Assembly: GCA_019244185.1 (NCBI GenBank)
Contig: JAFATB010000014.1
Span: 375,587-439,586, forward strand
Origin: Acidobacteriota bacterium
GTDB taxonomy: Bacteria; Acidobacteriota; Thermoanaerobaculia; Gp7-AA8
Reading direction: 5' to 3'
DNA length: 64,000 bases
Made by a program: the position numbers and the translations under genes. The first letter of the stretch is position 1, and each line of letters opens with the position of its first letter. Positions 25,593-34,681 of this stretch are shown piece after piece. The notes under the pieces were generated by a model, which was not told where the DNA came from, made no database searches, and saw only the letters and a program-made list of their open reading frames with translations.

Positions 25593-26453
25593 TCAGATTC
25601 TTGCGGCGGCGCGGTGAGCGGCTGACGTCAGCTCGGCGATGAACCGCGTCGGACTCGCGTCGAAGAGCGCGCGGAAGCAGCTCGTGAAATGGCTGTGGCT
25701 CGAATAGCCGAGCTCCAATGCGAGGTCTGTCACCTGTCCCTCATAAGCGGGGAGCAGGTCGAGCGAGGAGACGAGGCGCAGCCGCTGGCGGAAGTCGCTC
25801 ATCGTCAGTCCGGTCGCGGCGTGAAACACGCGGCTGAGGTACGCGGGCGACGCGCCGGTGTGCCGCGCGAGCGCGCGCAGCGTCACGGGCGCGGAGAAGT
25901 TGACGAGGAGGCAGCGGATCGCGCGATGGACGAGCTGCTCGTTCGGACGCGGCGCGGGCGGCGGCACGGCCGCGGCGCGCGCGACGAGCTCGCGCGTCAG
26001 GCTCACGAGCTCCTCTTCGACGGCCAGCGCCTCGGTGGGCGTTCCGCGGAGCAGGCGGCCGAGGAGGCGGCGCTGGCGGTAGATCGTCGCGGGAGGGACG
26101 ACGGTCTGCTGCGCGCGAAAGCAGCGCTCGCGGACGTGCGCGTCGCGCAGGATCTCGTCGAGCAGCTCGTCCGCCAGCGTGTACCACGTCGCGTACGTGC
26201 CGCGCGAGGAGATGACCTCGCGGCGGTACTCCTCGCCGCGGTTGAAGAACGACACCGCGGTCGGGTTCTCGAGCATGGCCGGACGGCCGCGCCGCAGGAT
26301 GCGCGTCGACGTCGACGGAAAGACCACGCAGTGCGCGTTGGACGGACCGGAGTCGGCGTACAGCGGCTCGTCGGGCGTGCAGGCGAACTCCGCGACGAGC
26401 GCGAGCTCGCTGCGGAAGAGCGGCCGTTCCATTGGTTTGAGGGGCACGTCCAT
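25593..26453 (-). CDS. AraC-family transcriptional regulator
   Basis: 286 residues with a C-terminal pair of helix-turn-helix motifs (about 185-270), including TLRALARHTGASPAYLSRVFHAATG and LALELGYSSHSHFTSCFRALF, both classic. The N-terminal domain (SGPSNAHCVVFP ... SFFNRGEEYRRE) clearly resembles that of the second AraC regulator at 27845-28681, so the two are paralogs. Ligand unknown. It diverges from the DUF2785 gene and may control it. Confidence 0.92.
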   Translation of the reverse strand: MDVPLKPMERPLFRSELALVAEFACTPDEPLYADSGPSNAHCVVFPSTSTRILRRGRPAMLENPTAVSFFNRGEEYRREVISSRGTYATWYTLADELLDEILRDAHVRERCFRAQQTVVPPATIYRQRRLLGRLLRGTPTEALAVEEELVSLTRELVARAAAVPPPAPRPNEQLVHRAIRCLLVNFSAPVTLRALARHTGASPAYLSRVFHAATGLTMSDFRQRLRLVSSLDLLPAYEGQVTDLALELGYSSHSHFTSCFRALFDASPTRFIAELTSAAHRAAARI

Positions 26454-26547
26454 CGACTCGATTGAACGACGGAACGCCCTGAAAGTTTATGGACGATGCG
26501 CAACGATTTGATAGCGGCACGTTGCGGCTGCCGGCACGCTGGTCGGC

Positions 26548-27436
26548 ATGAGAGTCGTGCTCGCGTGGATCGTGCTGAGTGTCGCCGCGACGAACGCGTT
26601 CGCGGCGGCGCGGCATACGAAGCCGTTCTGGAAAGCGATCGTCGACAGCGGCTTCGCGGTGCCGGCCGGCGAGCAGCCGGGCGCGCTGGTGATGGAGCTG
26701 ACGGCGGACTTCTCGTCGCCGGATCCCGTGCTGCGCGACGACTACGCGTACTCGATCCTCGCGCAGTGGGTGTACGCGAAACGGCTCTTCACGCCCGCGG
26801 AGCTTCGTTCCTTCATCGCCGCGTGGACGGCCAGGCTGCGCGTCGGACTCGACGATCATCGCGTGAGCGCGGTGCTCGGCCGCTCGTTCTCCGCGCTCGC
26901 GCTCTCGACCGTCGCCGCGCTCGACAACGAGCAGCCGTTTCTCGAGAAACTGGAGTTCGACGCGCTGCTCGGCCACGCGCTCGCGTACCTGCACGACGAG
27001 CGCGATCTCCGCGGCTTCGACGACCGCGCCGGCTGGCTCCACGCTACCGCGCACACCGCCGACCTCCTGAAGTTCCTCGCGCGCAGCCGGCACCTCGATC
27101 CCGAACAACAGCCGCGCATCTTCGCGGCGCTCGTCGCGAGGCTCGACTCCGCGGACGTCGCGTTCGCGCACGGCGAGGAGACGCGGCTCGCGCGTGCGGC
27201 ACTCTCGCTGTTTGTGCGCGCGGACTTCGACGCCACGGTGGGGCACGAAGTGGATCGACGCGATCGCCGTTCCAAAGTACGCGGCGGACGAGCGCGTGCT
27301 CGTACGGCGCGGCAACCTCGAACGCTTTCTCACCGCGCTCTACGTCCTCATCGCCACTGATCCGCGACTCGGCGACGCACCGCAGGCGCGCCAGCTGCGC
27401 GCGTCGATCGACGCGGCTCTCGTCCAGCTCCGGTGA
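26548..27436 (+). pseudogene. DUF2785 family protein, interrupted by a frameshift
   Basis: The frame from 26548 encodes a signal peptide and a normal DUF2785 body (VPAGEQPGALVMELTADFSSPDPVLRDDYAYSILAQWVY, WLHATAHTADLLKFLAR), but at about 27240-27246 it slips. The rest of the family (WIDAIAVPKYAADE, NLERFLTALYVLIATDP) continues in the +1 frame to a stop at 27434-27436. Deleting one G from the GGGG run near 27240 restores a single protein of about 295 residues. The unrepaired frame runs to 27360 and adds an Arg-rich nonsense tail. It may be a real mutation or a sequencing error. Function of the family is unknown. Confidence 0.8.
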
Positions 27437-27834
27437 GTCCCATGCGTTCGTTCGACGACACGCCGTTCAATCGCGAGCTCGGCTTCACGCTCGTCGAATA
27501 TGGCGACGGCCGCGCGTCCGTGGCCGCTGGCGTGTCGCCGTGGTTCCTGCAGGAGAACGGCGTCGTGCACGGCGGCGTGCTCGCGGCGCTCGCCGATACG
27601 GCCGGCGTCTACGCGCTGCGCGGCGACGCGCGCTTCAGCGGAGCACTGACCGGGGTCGAGCTCAAGATCAACTTTCTCGAAGCCGCGCGTCCCGACCGCG
27701 GTCCGCTCGTCGCCACCGCGCGCGTCCTCCGCCGCGGCCGCACCCTCGGCATCTGCGAGGCGAATGTGAAGCAACGCGAAATCCTCGTCGCGACGGCGCT
27801 GCTCACGTATTTGTTCCTCGCGCGGCGGCAGTAG
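27433..27834 (+). CDS. PaaI-type hotdog-fold thioesterase
   Basis: 133 residues of the PaaI/YdiI-like acyl-CoA thioesterase group, which hydrolyses aromatic or medium-chain acyl-CoA. The motif QENGVVHGGVLAALADTAG (about residues 38-56), with His-Gly-Gly and the downstream catalytic Asp, is well kept; the rest follows the GVELKINFLEAA pattern. The GTG at 27433 overlaps the DUF2785 stop; an ATG at 27442 is an alternative. Lies between the two AraC paralogs. Confidence 0.88.
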   Translation: MSPMRSFDDTPFNRELGFTLVEYGDGRASVAAGVSPWFLQENGVVHGGVLAALADTAGVYALRGDARFSGALTGVELKINFLEAARPDRGPLVATARVLRRGRTLGICEANVKQREILVATALLTYLFLARRQ

Positions 27835-27837
27835 CAT
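27832..27837 (+). promoter_or_regulatory. -10-like box TAGCAT before the second AraC gene
   Basis: TAGCAT ends 7 bases before the ATG at 27845, which favours that start over the ATG at 27836 lying inside the box. Confidence 0.35.
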
Positions 27838-27844
27838 GTACGCC

Positions 27845-28681
27845 ATGATCGACCGCACGATCTACGAGACGAGCTCGGTGCAGATCGGCGTCTTCCGCTG
27901 CTCGGCCGACGATCCGTCGTTCGGCGATTCCGGTCCGATCGAGACGTTCTGCTTCGTCTTCCCGCGCTCGTCGGTCGTGATCGAACATCGCGAGGGCACG
28001 CCGTTCGTCGCCGATCCGAACGTCGTCGTGCTGTACAACCGCGGGCAGCTCTACCGGCGCAAAGCGGTGAGCGCGGACGGCGATCGCTGCGACTGGTTCG
28101 CGGTGTCGGAAGCGGTGATGCGTGACGCGGTCGGCCGCTACGATGCGCGCGCTGCCGAAGCGAGCGAACGGCCGGTGCGCTTCGCGCGCGTCGCGTCGGA
28201 CTCGCGGCTCTATCGCGAGCAGCGCGAGCTGTTCGTGGCCGTGCGCGAACGGCGCGCCGATCCGCTCGACGTCGAAGAGCGCGTCGTCGGCATGCTCGCG
28301 CGTCTCCTGCGCAGCGCGTATGACGCGTCGCCGCGATCGACGGCCGCGAACGCGCGCGCCGACTCCGAGCTCGTTCACGCCGCGCGCGCGTTTCTCGGAC
28401 GGCACTTCGCCGAACCGCTCGCGCTCGCGGACGTCGCTTCCGGGGTGCACGCGTCGGTCTTTCATCTCTGCCGCACGTTCCGGCGCCAGACCGGGATGAC
28501 GCTGCACGCGTATCGCGAACAGCTGCGGCTGCGCGCATCGATCGAGGCCATCGAGCGAACGAGCGATCTCACCGAGGTCGCACTCGATCACGGGTACTCG
28601 AGCCATAGCCATTACACGGCTCGCTTCCGGAGAACATTCGGACTCGCGCCGTCCGCGTTGCGGCGCGCGATCGGCAACTGA
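27845..28681 (+). CDS. AraC-family transcriptional regulator (paralog of the one at 25593)
   Basis: 278 residues. The C-terminal AraC DNA-binding domain holds two HTH motifs: LALADVASGVHASVFHLCRTFRRQTG and VALDHGYSSHSHYTARFRRTFG, followed by the usual LAPSALRRAIG. The N-terminal sensor domain shares the DSGP...VFP...YNRGQLYRR layout of the divergent regulator upstream, so one arose from the other by duplication. An ATG at 27836 is possible but overlaps the putative -10 box. Targets are unknown. Confidence 0.92.
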   Translation: MIDRTIYETSSVQIGVFRCSADDPSFGDSGPIETFCFVFPRSSVVIEHREGTPFVADPNVVVLYNRGQLYRRKAVSADGDRCDWFAVSEAVMRDAVGRYDARAAEASERPVRFARVASDSRLYREQRELFVAVRERRADPLDVEERVVGMLARLLRSAYDASPRSTAANARADSELVHAARAFLGRHFAEPLALADVASGVHASVFHLCRTFRRQTGMTLHAYREQLRLRASIEAIERTSDLTEVALDHGYSSHSHYTARFRRTFGLAPSALRRAIGN

Positions 28682-28729
28682 GCAAGATGGTGATAGCGAC
28701 GGTGCGCGCCGCGCCGCTAGAACGGAGCG

Positions 28730-30406
28730 ATGTTCACGATCGTCGCGCTCGTTCTCGCCGCCGTGCTCGCGCAGGCCGTTCCGCCGCCCGCCACGCCTCC
28801 CGGATTGCAGGAAGGTCTCGCGTTTGCGCAAGCGAAAGACTGGACGCACGCGGCTGAGGTGCTGCGCGGCGTGACCGCGCGCGAGCCGAAGAACGCGCTC
28901 GCGTTTCGCGTCCTCGCGCTCTCGCTCATCCGCCTCGGCAAGTACGACGACGCGCTGACGGCGCTCGCGACCGCACGCACGCTCGATCCGCGCTCCGGCG
29001 CGGCGATCTACAACACCGCCGTCGCGTACGCGCTGTCAGGACGGACGGACGATGCGATCGCGTGGCTGCGGGAGGCGAAGGCATCGCGTCGCGTCGACCT
29101 CACGGGAGCCGCGGCGGACAACGATCTCGCATCGCTGCACAACGACGCGCGGTTCGTCGCGCTGCTGCCGAAGCCCGAAGACTTCGCACAGCCGTTCGTC
29201 GAGCACGTGAAGGTGATCCGCGAATGGGACGGCGAACATGCGGAGGATCAATTCGGCTGGATCGCGCGGCCGATCGGCGACGTCGACGGCGACCGCGTGC
29301 CCGACTTCGTCACGTCTGCGCCGACCTCCGGCGCGAACGGCACGAACGCCGGCCGCATCTACGTCTACTCGACGAAATCGGGCGCGCTGCTCTGGAAGGC
29401 CGACGGCGAGGCGGAAGACCAGCTGGGCACCGGCGTCGAGGCCGCGGGCGACACGAACAAAGACGGCATTCCGGATGTCATCGCCGCCGCACCCGGCCAC
29501 TCGAAGGCATTCGTTTATTCAGGCAGAGACGGCGCGGTGCTCTTCACGATGCATGGAGAGAAGGAAGACGACGAGTTCGGGAACCACGCCTCGGGATGCG
29601 GTGACGTCGACGGCGACGGCTACGCGGACGTGCTCGTCGGCGCGCCGGGCAACGACGCCGCGGGCGCTGACGCGGGACGCGCGTACGTCTACTCCGGGAA
29701 AGATGGACATCCATTGTTCGTCTTCACCGGCGAGCGCGCCGGCGATCGCTTCGGCAGCACCGTCGCCGGCGCGACGAACGGCAAGCAGCGGTTCCTGCTC
29801 GTCGGCGCGCCCAAAGCCGGTCCGCGCAAGACCGGCCGCACGTATGTCTACGACGCGCTCTCCGACAAGCCGAGGTTCGTCATCGACTCCGACGCCACCG
29901 GCAATGCGCTTGGCCTCATGTTCCTCTCCGTACTCGGCGACACGAACGGCGACGGCATCGCCGACGTCTACGCCTCCGACTGGTCGAATGCCGCGAACGG
30001 CGCGTCCACGGGCCGCGTCTACGTGCACTCCGGCGCCGACGGCGCGCGCCTCCTCACGCTCACCGGCGAAACGGCGGGCGAGGGATTCGGAACGTGTCCC
30101 GCGAAAGCAGGCGACGTGGATGGCGACGGACGCGCGGACCTCATCGTCGGCGCGTGGCAGTACGCCGGTGCCGCGGTTTCCGGCGGACGCATCTCGCTCT
30201 ACTCGGGTCGCGATGGCCATCGCATGCGCACGTACACCTCGCGCGTGCCGGGCGAGACGCTCGGCTTCGACGCGCAAGGGATGGGCGATGTCGACGGCGA
30301 TGGCACGGTGGATTTTCTCGTGACGTCCGGCTGGAGCGGCGTGCACGGCCATCACAGCGGACGCGTCTTCGTGATCTCCAGCGGCGTGAAAGCGAAGCGG
30401 CGCTAG
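28730..30406 (+). CDS. Secreted TPR and FG-GAP (integrin-like propeller) protein
   Basis: 558 residues: signal peptide, a TPR block (about 25-125; AFRVLALSLIRLGKYDDALTAL), then seven FG-GAP/VCBS-type blades to the end. Six blades carry Ca2+-type DxDGDGxxD loops (DVDGDRVPD, DTNKDGIPD, DVDGDGYAD, DTNGDGIAD, DVDGDGRAD, DVDGDGTVD) and GRxYVYSG strands. It should fold as a seven-bladed calcium-binding propeller outside the cytoplasm, perhaps for adhesion or polymer binding. The TPR-propeller fusion is less common than plain FG-GAP proteins. Followed by a 101-base gap before phoD. Confidence 0.88.
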   Translation: MFTIVALVLAAVLAQAVPPPATPPGLQEGLAFAQAKDWTHAAEVLRGVTAREPKNALAFRVLALSLIRLGKYDDALTALATARTLDPRSGAAIYNTAVAYALSGRTDDAIAWLREAKASRRVDLTGAAADNDLASLHNDARFVALLPKPEDFAQPFVEHVKVIREWDGEHAEDQFGWIARPIGDVDGDRVPDFVTSAPTSGANGTNAGRIYVYSTKSGALLWKADGEAEDQLGTGVEAAGDTNKDGIPDVIAAAPGHSKAFVYSGRDGAVLFTMHGEKEDDEFGNHASGCGDVDGDGYADVLVGAPGNDAAGADAGRAYVYSGKDGHPLFVFTGERAGDRFGSTVAGATNGKQRFLLVGAPKAGPRKTGRTYVYDALSDKPRFVIDSDATGNALGLMFLSVLGDTNGDGIADVYASDWSNAANGASTGRVYVHSGADGARLLTLTGETAGEGFGTCPAKAGDVDGDGRADLIVGAWQYAGAAVSGGRISLYSGRDGHRMRTYTSRVPGETLGFDAQGMGDVDGDGTVDFLVTSGWSGVHGHHSGRVFVISSGVKAKRR

Positions 30407-30507
30407 TCGATCGCGGCCGTCACCTTCACCGAAGGTTTTCGACGAGACTCCGGCCGCACCGGCTACATTGGCCGACGCCCAAATCGGAACACGGATGGAG
30501 TGAGACG

Positions 30508-32571
30508 ATGACGATCAGCCGCCGGGATTTCATCAAAACTGCTGCAGCCCTTGGTGCTTCGCTCGCGTGGGTCGGACCGGCCCATGGCTCGAGCGTCAAC
30601 TGGCGCGAGCGGCGCGATCTGTATCCGCAAGGAGTCGCCTCGGGCGATCCCGACGCGCACAGCGTCATCCTCTGGACCCGGCGTCCGTTCACCGAGGGCG
30701 AACGGCATGTCCTGACCGTGGAGGTCGCGGAGGATCAGGCGTTCCACCGCGTCATTGCGCACGCGCAGGCACCGGTCGCAAGCGCGTCCGATTGGACCAC
30801 GCGCGTGTTGATCGGCGCACTGAAGCCGGCGCACACGTACTGGTATCGATTCACCGATGCCGACGGAAACGGCAGCCGCGTCGGCCGCACGATCACCGCG
30901 CCGTTGCCCGACGATCCGCGCACGGTGACCTTCGCATTCGTGAGCTGTCAGGACGTCAACGAGGGCAAGCTCAACGCCTACCGGCGGATGATTTACGAAG
31001 ACGAGCGCGCGCCGGCGGACAAGCAACTCGACTTCGTGCTGCACCTCGGCGATTTCATCTACGAGGTCGTCGAATACCCGGAGGAAGTCAAGACGCGCTA
31101 CGACCGCACGATCTATGAAGTCGCGCGCTTCACGGACGGCTTGAAGGGTGGCAACTTCCACGTCCCGCTGACGGTCGACGGCTACCGCGCGGTCTATAAA
31201 GGCTATCTCGCGGATCCCGACCTTCAGGACGCGCGCGCGCGCTGGCCGTTCATCCCGATCTGGGACAACCACGAATTTTCGTGGATGGGCTGGCAAAGCA
31301 TCGTGAAGGGCAGCGGCTATGAACAGCCGGGCCAGAGTGTCAAGATCGCGGCGAATCAGGCGTGGTTCGAGTATCTGCCCGCACGCGTCGCTCCGCCGAG
31401 CGGATCGCTCGATCACTTCGGGCCGCCCGCGGTGAAGAACGTCGCGATCACGCAGTTCGACAGCAACGGTCTTGGGACGGAGCCGAACAATCTGATCGCG
31501 ATCAACAGCCTGAAGGCTTACCGGGCATTACGCTACGGCCGCAACCTCGACCTGATCCTCACGGACCAGCATAGCTATCGGAACGCCGATCCGTTCAGCG
31601 ATCCCTCGCTCGCTAAGCTCGGCGGCGACGAGTTCATCGGCATGTCTCCCGAACCTCTCATGCAGGTGCTCGACGGCGGGCGCGCGTACAACGGCGGCAA
31701 CCCGCCCGCGGAAGTCAGCTTCAACGACGCGCACGTCCCCAATCCGCAGCGGAACGCGCCGCCGCAGACGATTCTTGGGGCGGAGCAGAAGGCATGGTTC
31801 AAAGAGAAGCTCAAGAGCTCGACGGCGACCTGGAAAATCTGGGGGAACTCGCAGGGCGCTCTCGATGCGCGCTCCGATCCGCAAAACCTGCCCCCGGGTC
31901 TCACCAAGGAATCGTGGCCGGCCAACACGTACGCCTTCATGGGCGCGAGTGATTACGGCGCCGCGTACATGGAGCGCGCGGAGATCTACGGCCTCGTGCG
32001 CGACGCAAAAATCACAGGCTTCGGCATCGTCTCGGGCGATCGCCACAGCTTCTGGGCCGGCTACGCGACTTCCGAGCTTCCGCCGGGAAAATTCGATCCG
32101 GTCGGTCTGAGCTTCGTCGGCGCGTCACTCTCCAGCCCCGGCACCATGGAAGCGCTCGAGCATCGATTTCCGAAAGATTCCCCGCTGCGGCCGTTGTTTC
32201 TGGTGGACAAGCCGGGCGGCGGCCCGCCGGACTGGACTCACAACATGCTGCTGAGGCACGGCGTGCGTTCCTGCCTCGAATACGCGAAGAGCTTCGACCT
32301 GAAGCGCGCGCGGGCGCTGTCGAACCCCGATGTGGCTCCGCACCTCGAGTTCATCGATCTCGGCGGCCACGGTTACGCGACGGTCCGGTTGTCTCCGGCG
32401 GAGATGCGCACCGAGTTCGTCTGCATTCCGCGTCCTATCACGCGCAGCGAACGACCGGACGGCGGGCCGCTGCGGTATCGCGTCGTCCACACCGCTGCAC
32501 TGTGGAAGCACGGAGAGCGGCCGCGGCTGAAACCGTCGGTGCTCGAAGGCGACGTCGGACTGTCGATCTGA
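30508..32571 (+). CDS. phoD: Tat-exported PhoD-type phosphatase/phosphodiesterase
   Basis: 687 residues, longer than typical PhoD. A Tat signal SRRDFIKTAAALGASLAWVG opens it, then the PhoD N-terminal domain (GVASGDPDAHSVILWTR). The metallophosphatase core shows SCQD, LHLGDFIYE, IWDNHEF and VSGDRHSFW. It should hydrolyse phosphate mono- or diesters outside the membrane, cofactor Ca2+/Fe3+ in the family. The ATG at 30508 follows GGAGTGAG, and TACATT lies further upstream, so this gene has a leader. Its base use seems less GCG/CGC-heavy than its neighbours. Confidence 0.9.
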   Translation: MTISRRDFIKTAAALGASLAWVGPAHGSSVNWRERRDLYPQGVASGDPDAHSVILWTRRPFTEGERHVLTVEVAEDQAFHRVIAHAQAPVASASDWTTRVLIGALKPAHTYWYRFTDADGNGSRVGRTITAPLPDDPRTVTFAFVSCQDVNEGKLNAYRRMIYEDERAPADKQLDFVLHLGDFIYEVVEYPEEVKTRYDRTIYEVARFTDGLKGGNFHVPLTVDGYRAVYKGYLADPDLQDARARWPFIPIWDNHEFSWMGWQSIVKGSGYEQPGQSVKIAANQAWFEYLPARVAPPSGSLDHFGPPAVKNVAITQFDSNGLGTEPNNLIAINSLKAYRALRYGRNLDLILTDQHSYRNADPFSDPSLAKLGGDEFIGMSPEPLMQVLDGGRAYNGGNPPAEVSFNDAHVPNPQRNAPPQTILGAEQKAWFKEKLKSSTATWKIWGNSQGALDARSDPQNLPPGLTKESWPANTYAFMGASDYGAAYMERAEIYGLVRDAKITGFGIVSGDRHSFWAGYATSELPPGKFDPVGLSFVGASLSSPGTMEALEHRFPKDSPLRPLFLVDKPGGGPPDWTHNMLLRHGVRSCLEYAKSFDLKRARALSNPDVAPHLEFIDLGGHGYATVRLSPAEMRTEFVCIPRPITRSERPDGGPLRYRVVHTAALWKHGERPRLKPSVLEGDVGLSI

Positions 32572-32648
32572 CTCGCTGACGGCTGGTTCTTCTTCGGCGC
32601 GGCAGAGCCGGTTTCGGCCGGTTCTCCGCGCTTTTTGGTGGGTGGGAG

Positions 32649-32654
32649 TACAAT
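32649..32654 (+). promoter_or_regulatory. -10-like box TACAAT of the korAB leader
   Basis: TACAAT lies about 72 bases before the korA GTG, giving a 5' leader of about 65 bases that ends with a Shine-Dalgarno site. I saw no clear -35. Confidence 0.4.
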
Positions 32655-32714
32655 GACGGCTCCCAGAAAAATGGAATCTTCCGTCCCACCGGTATGTCCA
32701 CTTCCCAGAGACAT

Positions 32715-32720
32715 AAGGAG
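32715..32720 (+). promoter_or_regulatory. Ribosome-binding site that sets the korA start
   Basis: AAGGAG (32715-32720) lies 6 bases before the GTG at 32727. The ATG at 32694 used by the longest frame would lie upstream of this site and has no such signal. Confidence 0.7.
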
Positions 32721-32726
32721 ACCAAC

Positions 32727-34679
32727 GTGTCCGAGACCCTGATCGCGGCGGACCCCGCCGAAGCTGTGGGCGCGGGCGCGGAACCGATCGTCAACGACTT
32801 GACCATTCATGTCGCGACGGTCAACGGTTCCGGCTCGCAATCGTCGAACAATGTTCTGATGCGGTCCATCTTCCAGATGGGCGTGCCGGTGAGCGGGAAG
32901 AACATGTTCCCCTCGAACATCGCCGGTCTCCCGACCTGGTTCACGATCCGCGCGAACAAGGACGGCTGGATCGGCCGCAAGAAGGAAGTCGACCTGATGG
33001 TCTGCATGAACGCGCAGACCGCGCGGGAAGACGTCGACGCGTTGCAGCCGGGCGCGCTCTGCATCTACGACGCGCCGCTCAACTGCAAGACCTTCCGCAA
33101 CGACATTCACTTCTTCGAGGTGCCGTTCGCGAAGCTCGCCGCCGATCTCGCCGAGGACTCGAAGCTGCGCAAGCTGCTGACGAACATGATCTACGTCGGC
33201 ATCGTCGCGGAGCTCATCGGCATCGACCGCGCGGAGATCGTCACCGCGATCACGAAGCAGTTCAAAGGCAAGAAGAAGGCGATCGATCCGAACGTCGCCG
33301 CGATCGACAAAGGCTTCGCGTACGCGCAGGCGAACCTGCCGCGGCAGAACCGCTGGCGCATCGAGCGGATGCACGCGACGGAAGGGAAGATCATCATCGA
33401 CGGCAACGCCGCCGCCGCCATCGGCGCGATGTTCGGCGGCGTCACGGTCGTGACGTGGTATCCGATCACGCCGTCGTCGTCGCTCTGCGAGTCGCTCATC
33501 GACTACATGAAGGAGTACCGCATCGAGGAGGACGGCAAGGCGACGTTCGCAATCGTGCAAGCCGAAGACGAGCTCGCGGCCATCGGCATGGTCCTCGGCG
33601 CCGGCTGGGCGGGCGCGCGTTCGATGACGTCGACAGCCGGTCCCGGCGTCTCGCTCATGGCCGAGTTCATCGGCCTCGGCTACTTCGCCGAACTGCCCGG
33701 CGTGATCTGGGACATCCAGCGCGTCGGTCCGTCGACCGGACTGCCGACGCGCACCGCGCAAGGCGACGTCAATCAGGTCGCGTATCTCTCGCACGGCGAC
33801 ACGCAGCACATCGTGCTGATCCCGTCGAGCGTCGGCGAGTGTTTCGAGTTCGCCAGTGAAGCGCTCGATCTCGCCGAGGAGTTCCAGACGCCCATCTTCG
33901 TGCTGAGCGATCTCGACCTCGGCATGAACAACTGGATGTCGGACCCGTTCCCGTATCCGACCAAGCCGATCAAGCGCGGCAAAGTGCTGAACGCGGAACG
34001 GCTCACGGAGCTGCAGGGCAAGTGGGGACGCTATGCGGACGTCGACGGCGACGGCATTGCGTGGCGCACGCTGCCCGGCACCGATCATCCGTTCGCGTCG
34101 TACTTCACGCGCGGCTCGGGCCACGACGCGCAGGGGCGCTACTCCGAGAAGCCGCAGGACTACAAGGACACGGTCGATCGTCTCGCGAAAAAGTACGAGA
34201 CGGCGAAGCTTTTCGTGCCGCAGCCGGTCGTCGATCGCCGCGAGAACGCGAAGATCGGATTCATCGCGTACGGCACGACCACGTGGGCGCTCGAGGAGTC
34301 GCGCGATCAGCTGCGCCGCGAGCGCGGCATCGAGACGAGCTACTTCCGCCTGCGCGCGCTGCCGTTCACGGACGAGCTCAACGCGTTCATCGCCGCGCAC
34401 GACCGCGTCTACATCGTCGAGCAGAACCGCGACGGCCAGATGGGGGACATGATCCGCCTCGCCGCCGGCGAGGACCAGCGCAAGCTGCGGAAGATCCTGC
34501 ACTACACCGGACTGCCGTGCGACGCGCGCACGATCACCGACGCCGTGCTGCAGATGGAGTCGACCATCGAGCTGCCGGAGCCGCTGCTGCTCGTGCGCGC
34601 CGAGGCGCGCCTCACCGGCAGCGCCGTCGCGTTCGTTCCCGGCGCCGTCCCGCAGCGCGAAGTGCGGGTGGAGGACTAG
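32727..34679 (+). CDS. korA: 2-oxoacid:ferredoxin oxidoreductase, alpha subunit
   Basis: 650 residues, a fused gamma-alpha subunit of the 2-oxoglutarate (KorA) type. The N-terminal gamma domain has NGSGSQSSNNVLMRS and the PSNIAGLPTWF segment; the alpha domain begins near residue 230 with WYPITPSSSLCESL and continues ITSTAGPGVSLMAEF-like to the C-terminus. With KorB it oxidises a 2-oxoacid to acyl-CoA, reducing ferredoxin, in place of or beside the NAD-linked TCA enzyme. GTG start set by AAGGAG. Substrate (2-oxoglutarate versus pyruvate/branched) is inferred from the two-subunit layout. Confidence 0.9.
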   Translation: MSETLIAADPAEAVGAGAEPIVNDLTIHVATVNGSGSQSSNNVLMRSIFQMGVPVSGKNMFPSNIAGLPTWFTIRANKDGWIGRKKEVDLMVCMNAQTAREDVDALQPGALCIYDAPLNCKTFRNDIHFFEVPFAKLAADLAEDSKLRKLLTNMIYVGIVAELIGIDRAEIVTAITKQFKGKKKAIDPNVAAIDKGFAYAQANLPRQNRWRIERMHATEGKIIIDGNAAAAIGAMFGGVTVVTWYPITPSSSLCESLIDYMKEYRIEEDGKATFAIVQAEDELAAIGMVLGAGWAGARSMTSTAGPGVSLMAEFIGLGYFAELPGVIWDIQRVGPSTGLPTRTAQGDVNQVAYLSHGDTQHIVLIPSSVGECFEFASEALDLAEEFQTPIFVLSDLDLGMNNWMSDPFPYPTKPIKRGKVLNAERLTELQGKWGRYADVDGDGIAWRTLPGTDHPFASYFTRGSGHDAQGRYSEKPQDYKDTVDRLAKKYETAKLFVPQPVVDRRENAKIGFIAYGTTTWALEESRDQLRRERGIETSYFRLRALPFTDELNAFIAAHDRVYIVEQNRDGQMGDMIRLAAGEDQRKLRKILHYTGLPCDARTITDAVLQMESTIELPEPLLLVRAEARLTGSAVAFVPGAVPQREVRVED

Positions 34680-34681
34680 TC

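Noticed and set aside
26548..27360. Intact 270-residue DUF2785-like protein
   Set aside because: The last 35 or so residues are Arg-rich nonsense and the true family ending lies in the next frame, so the gene is broken or mis-sequenced.
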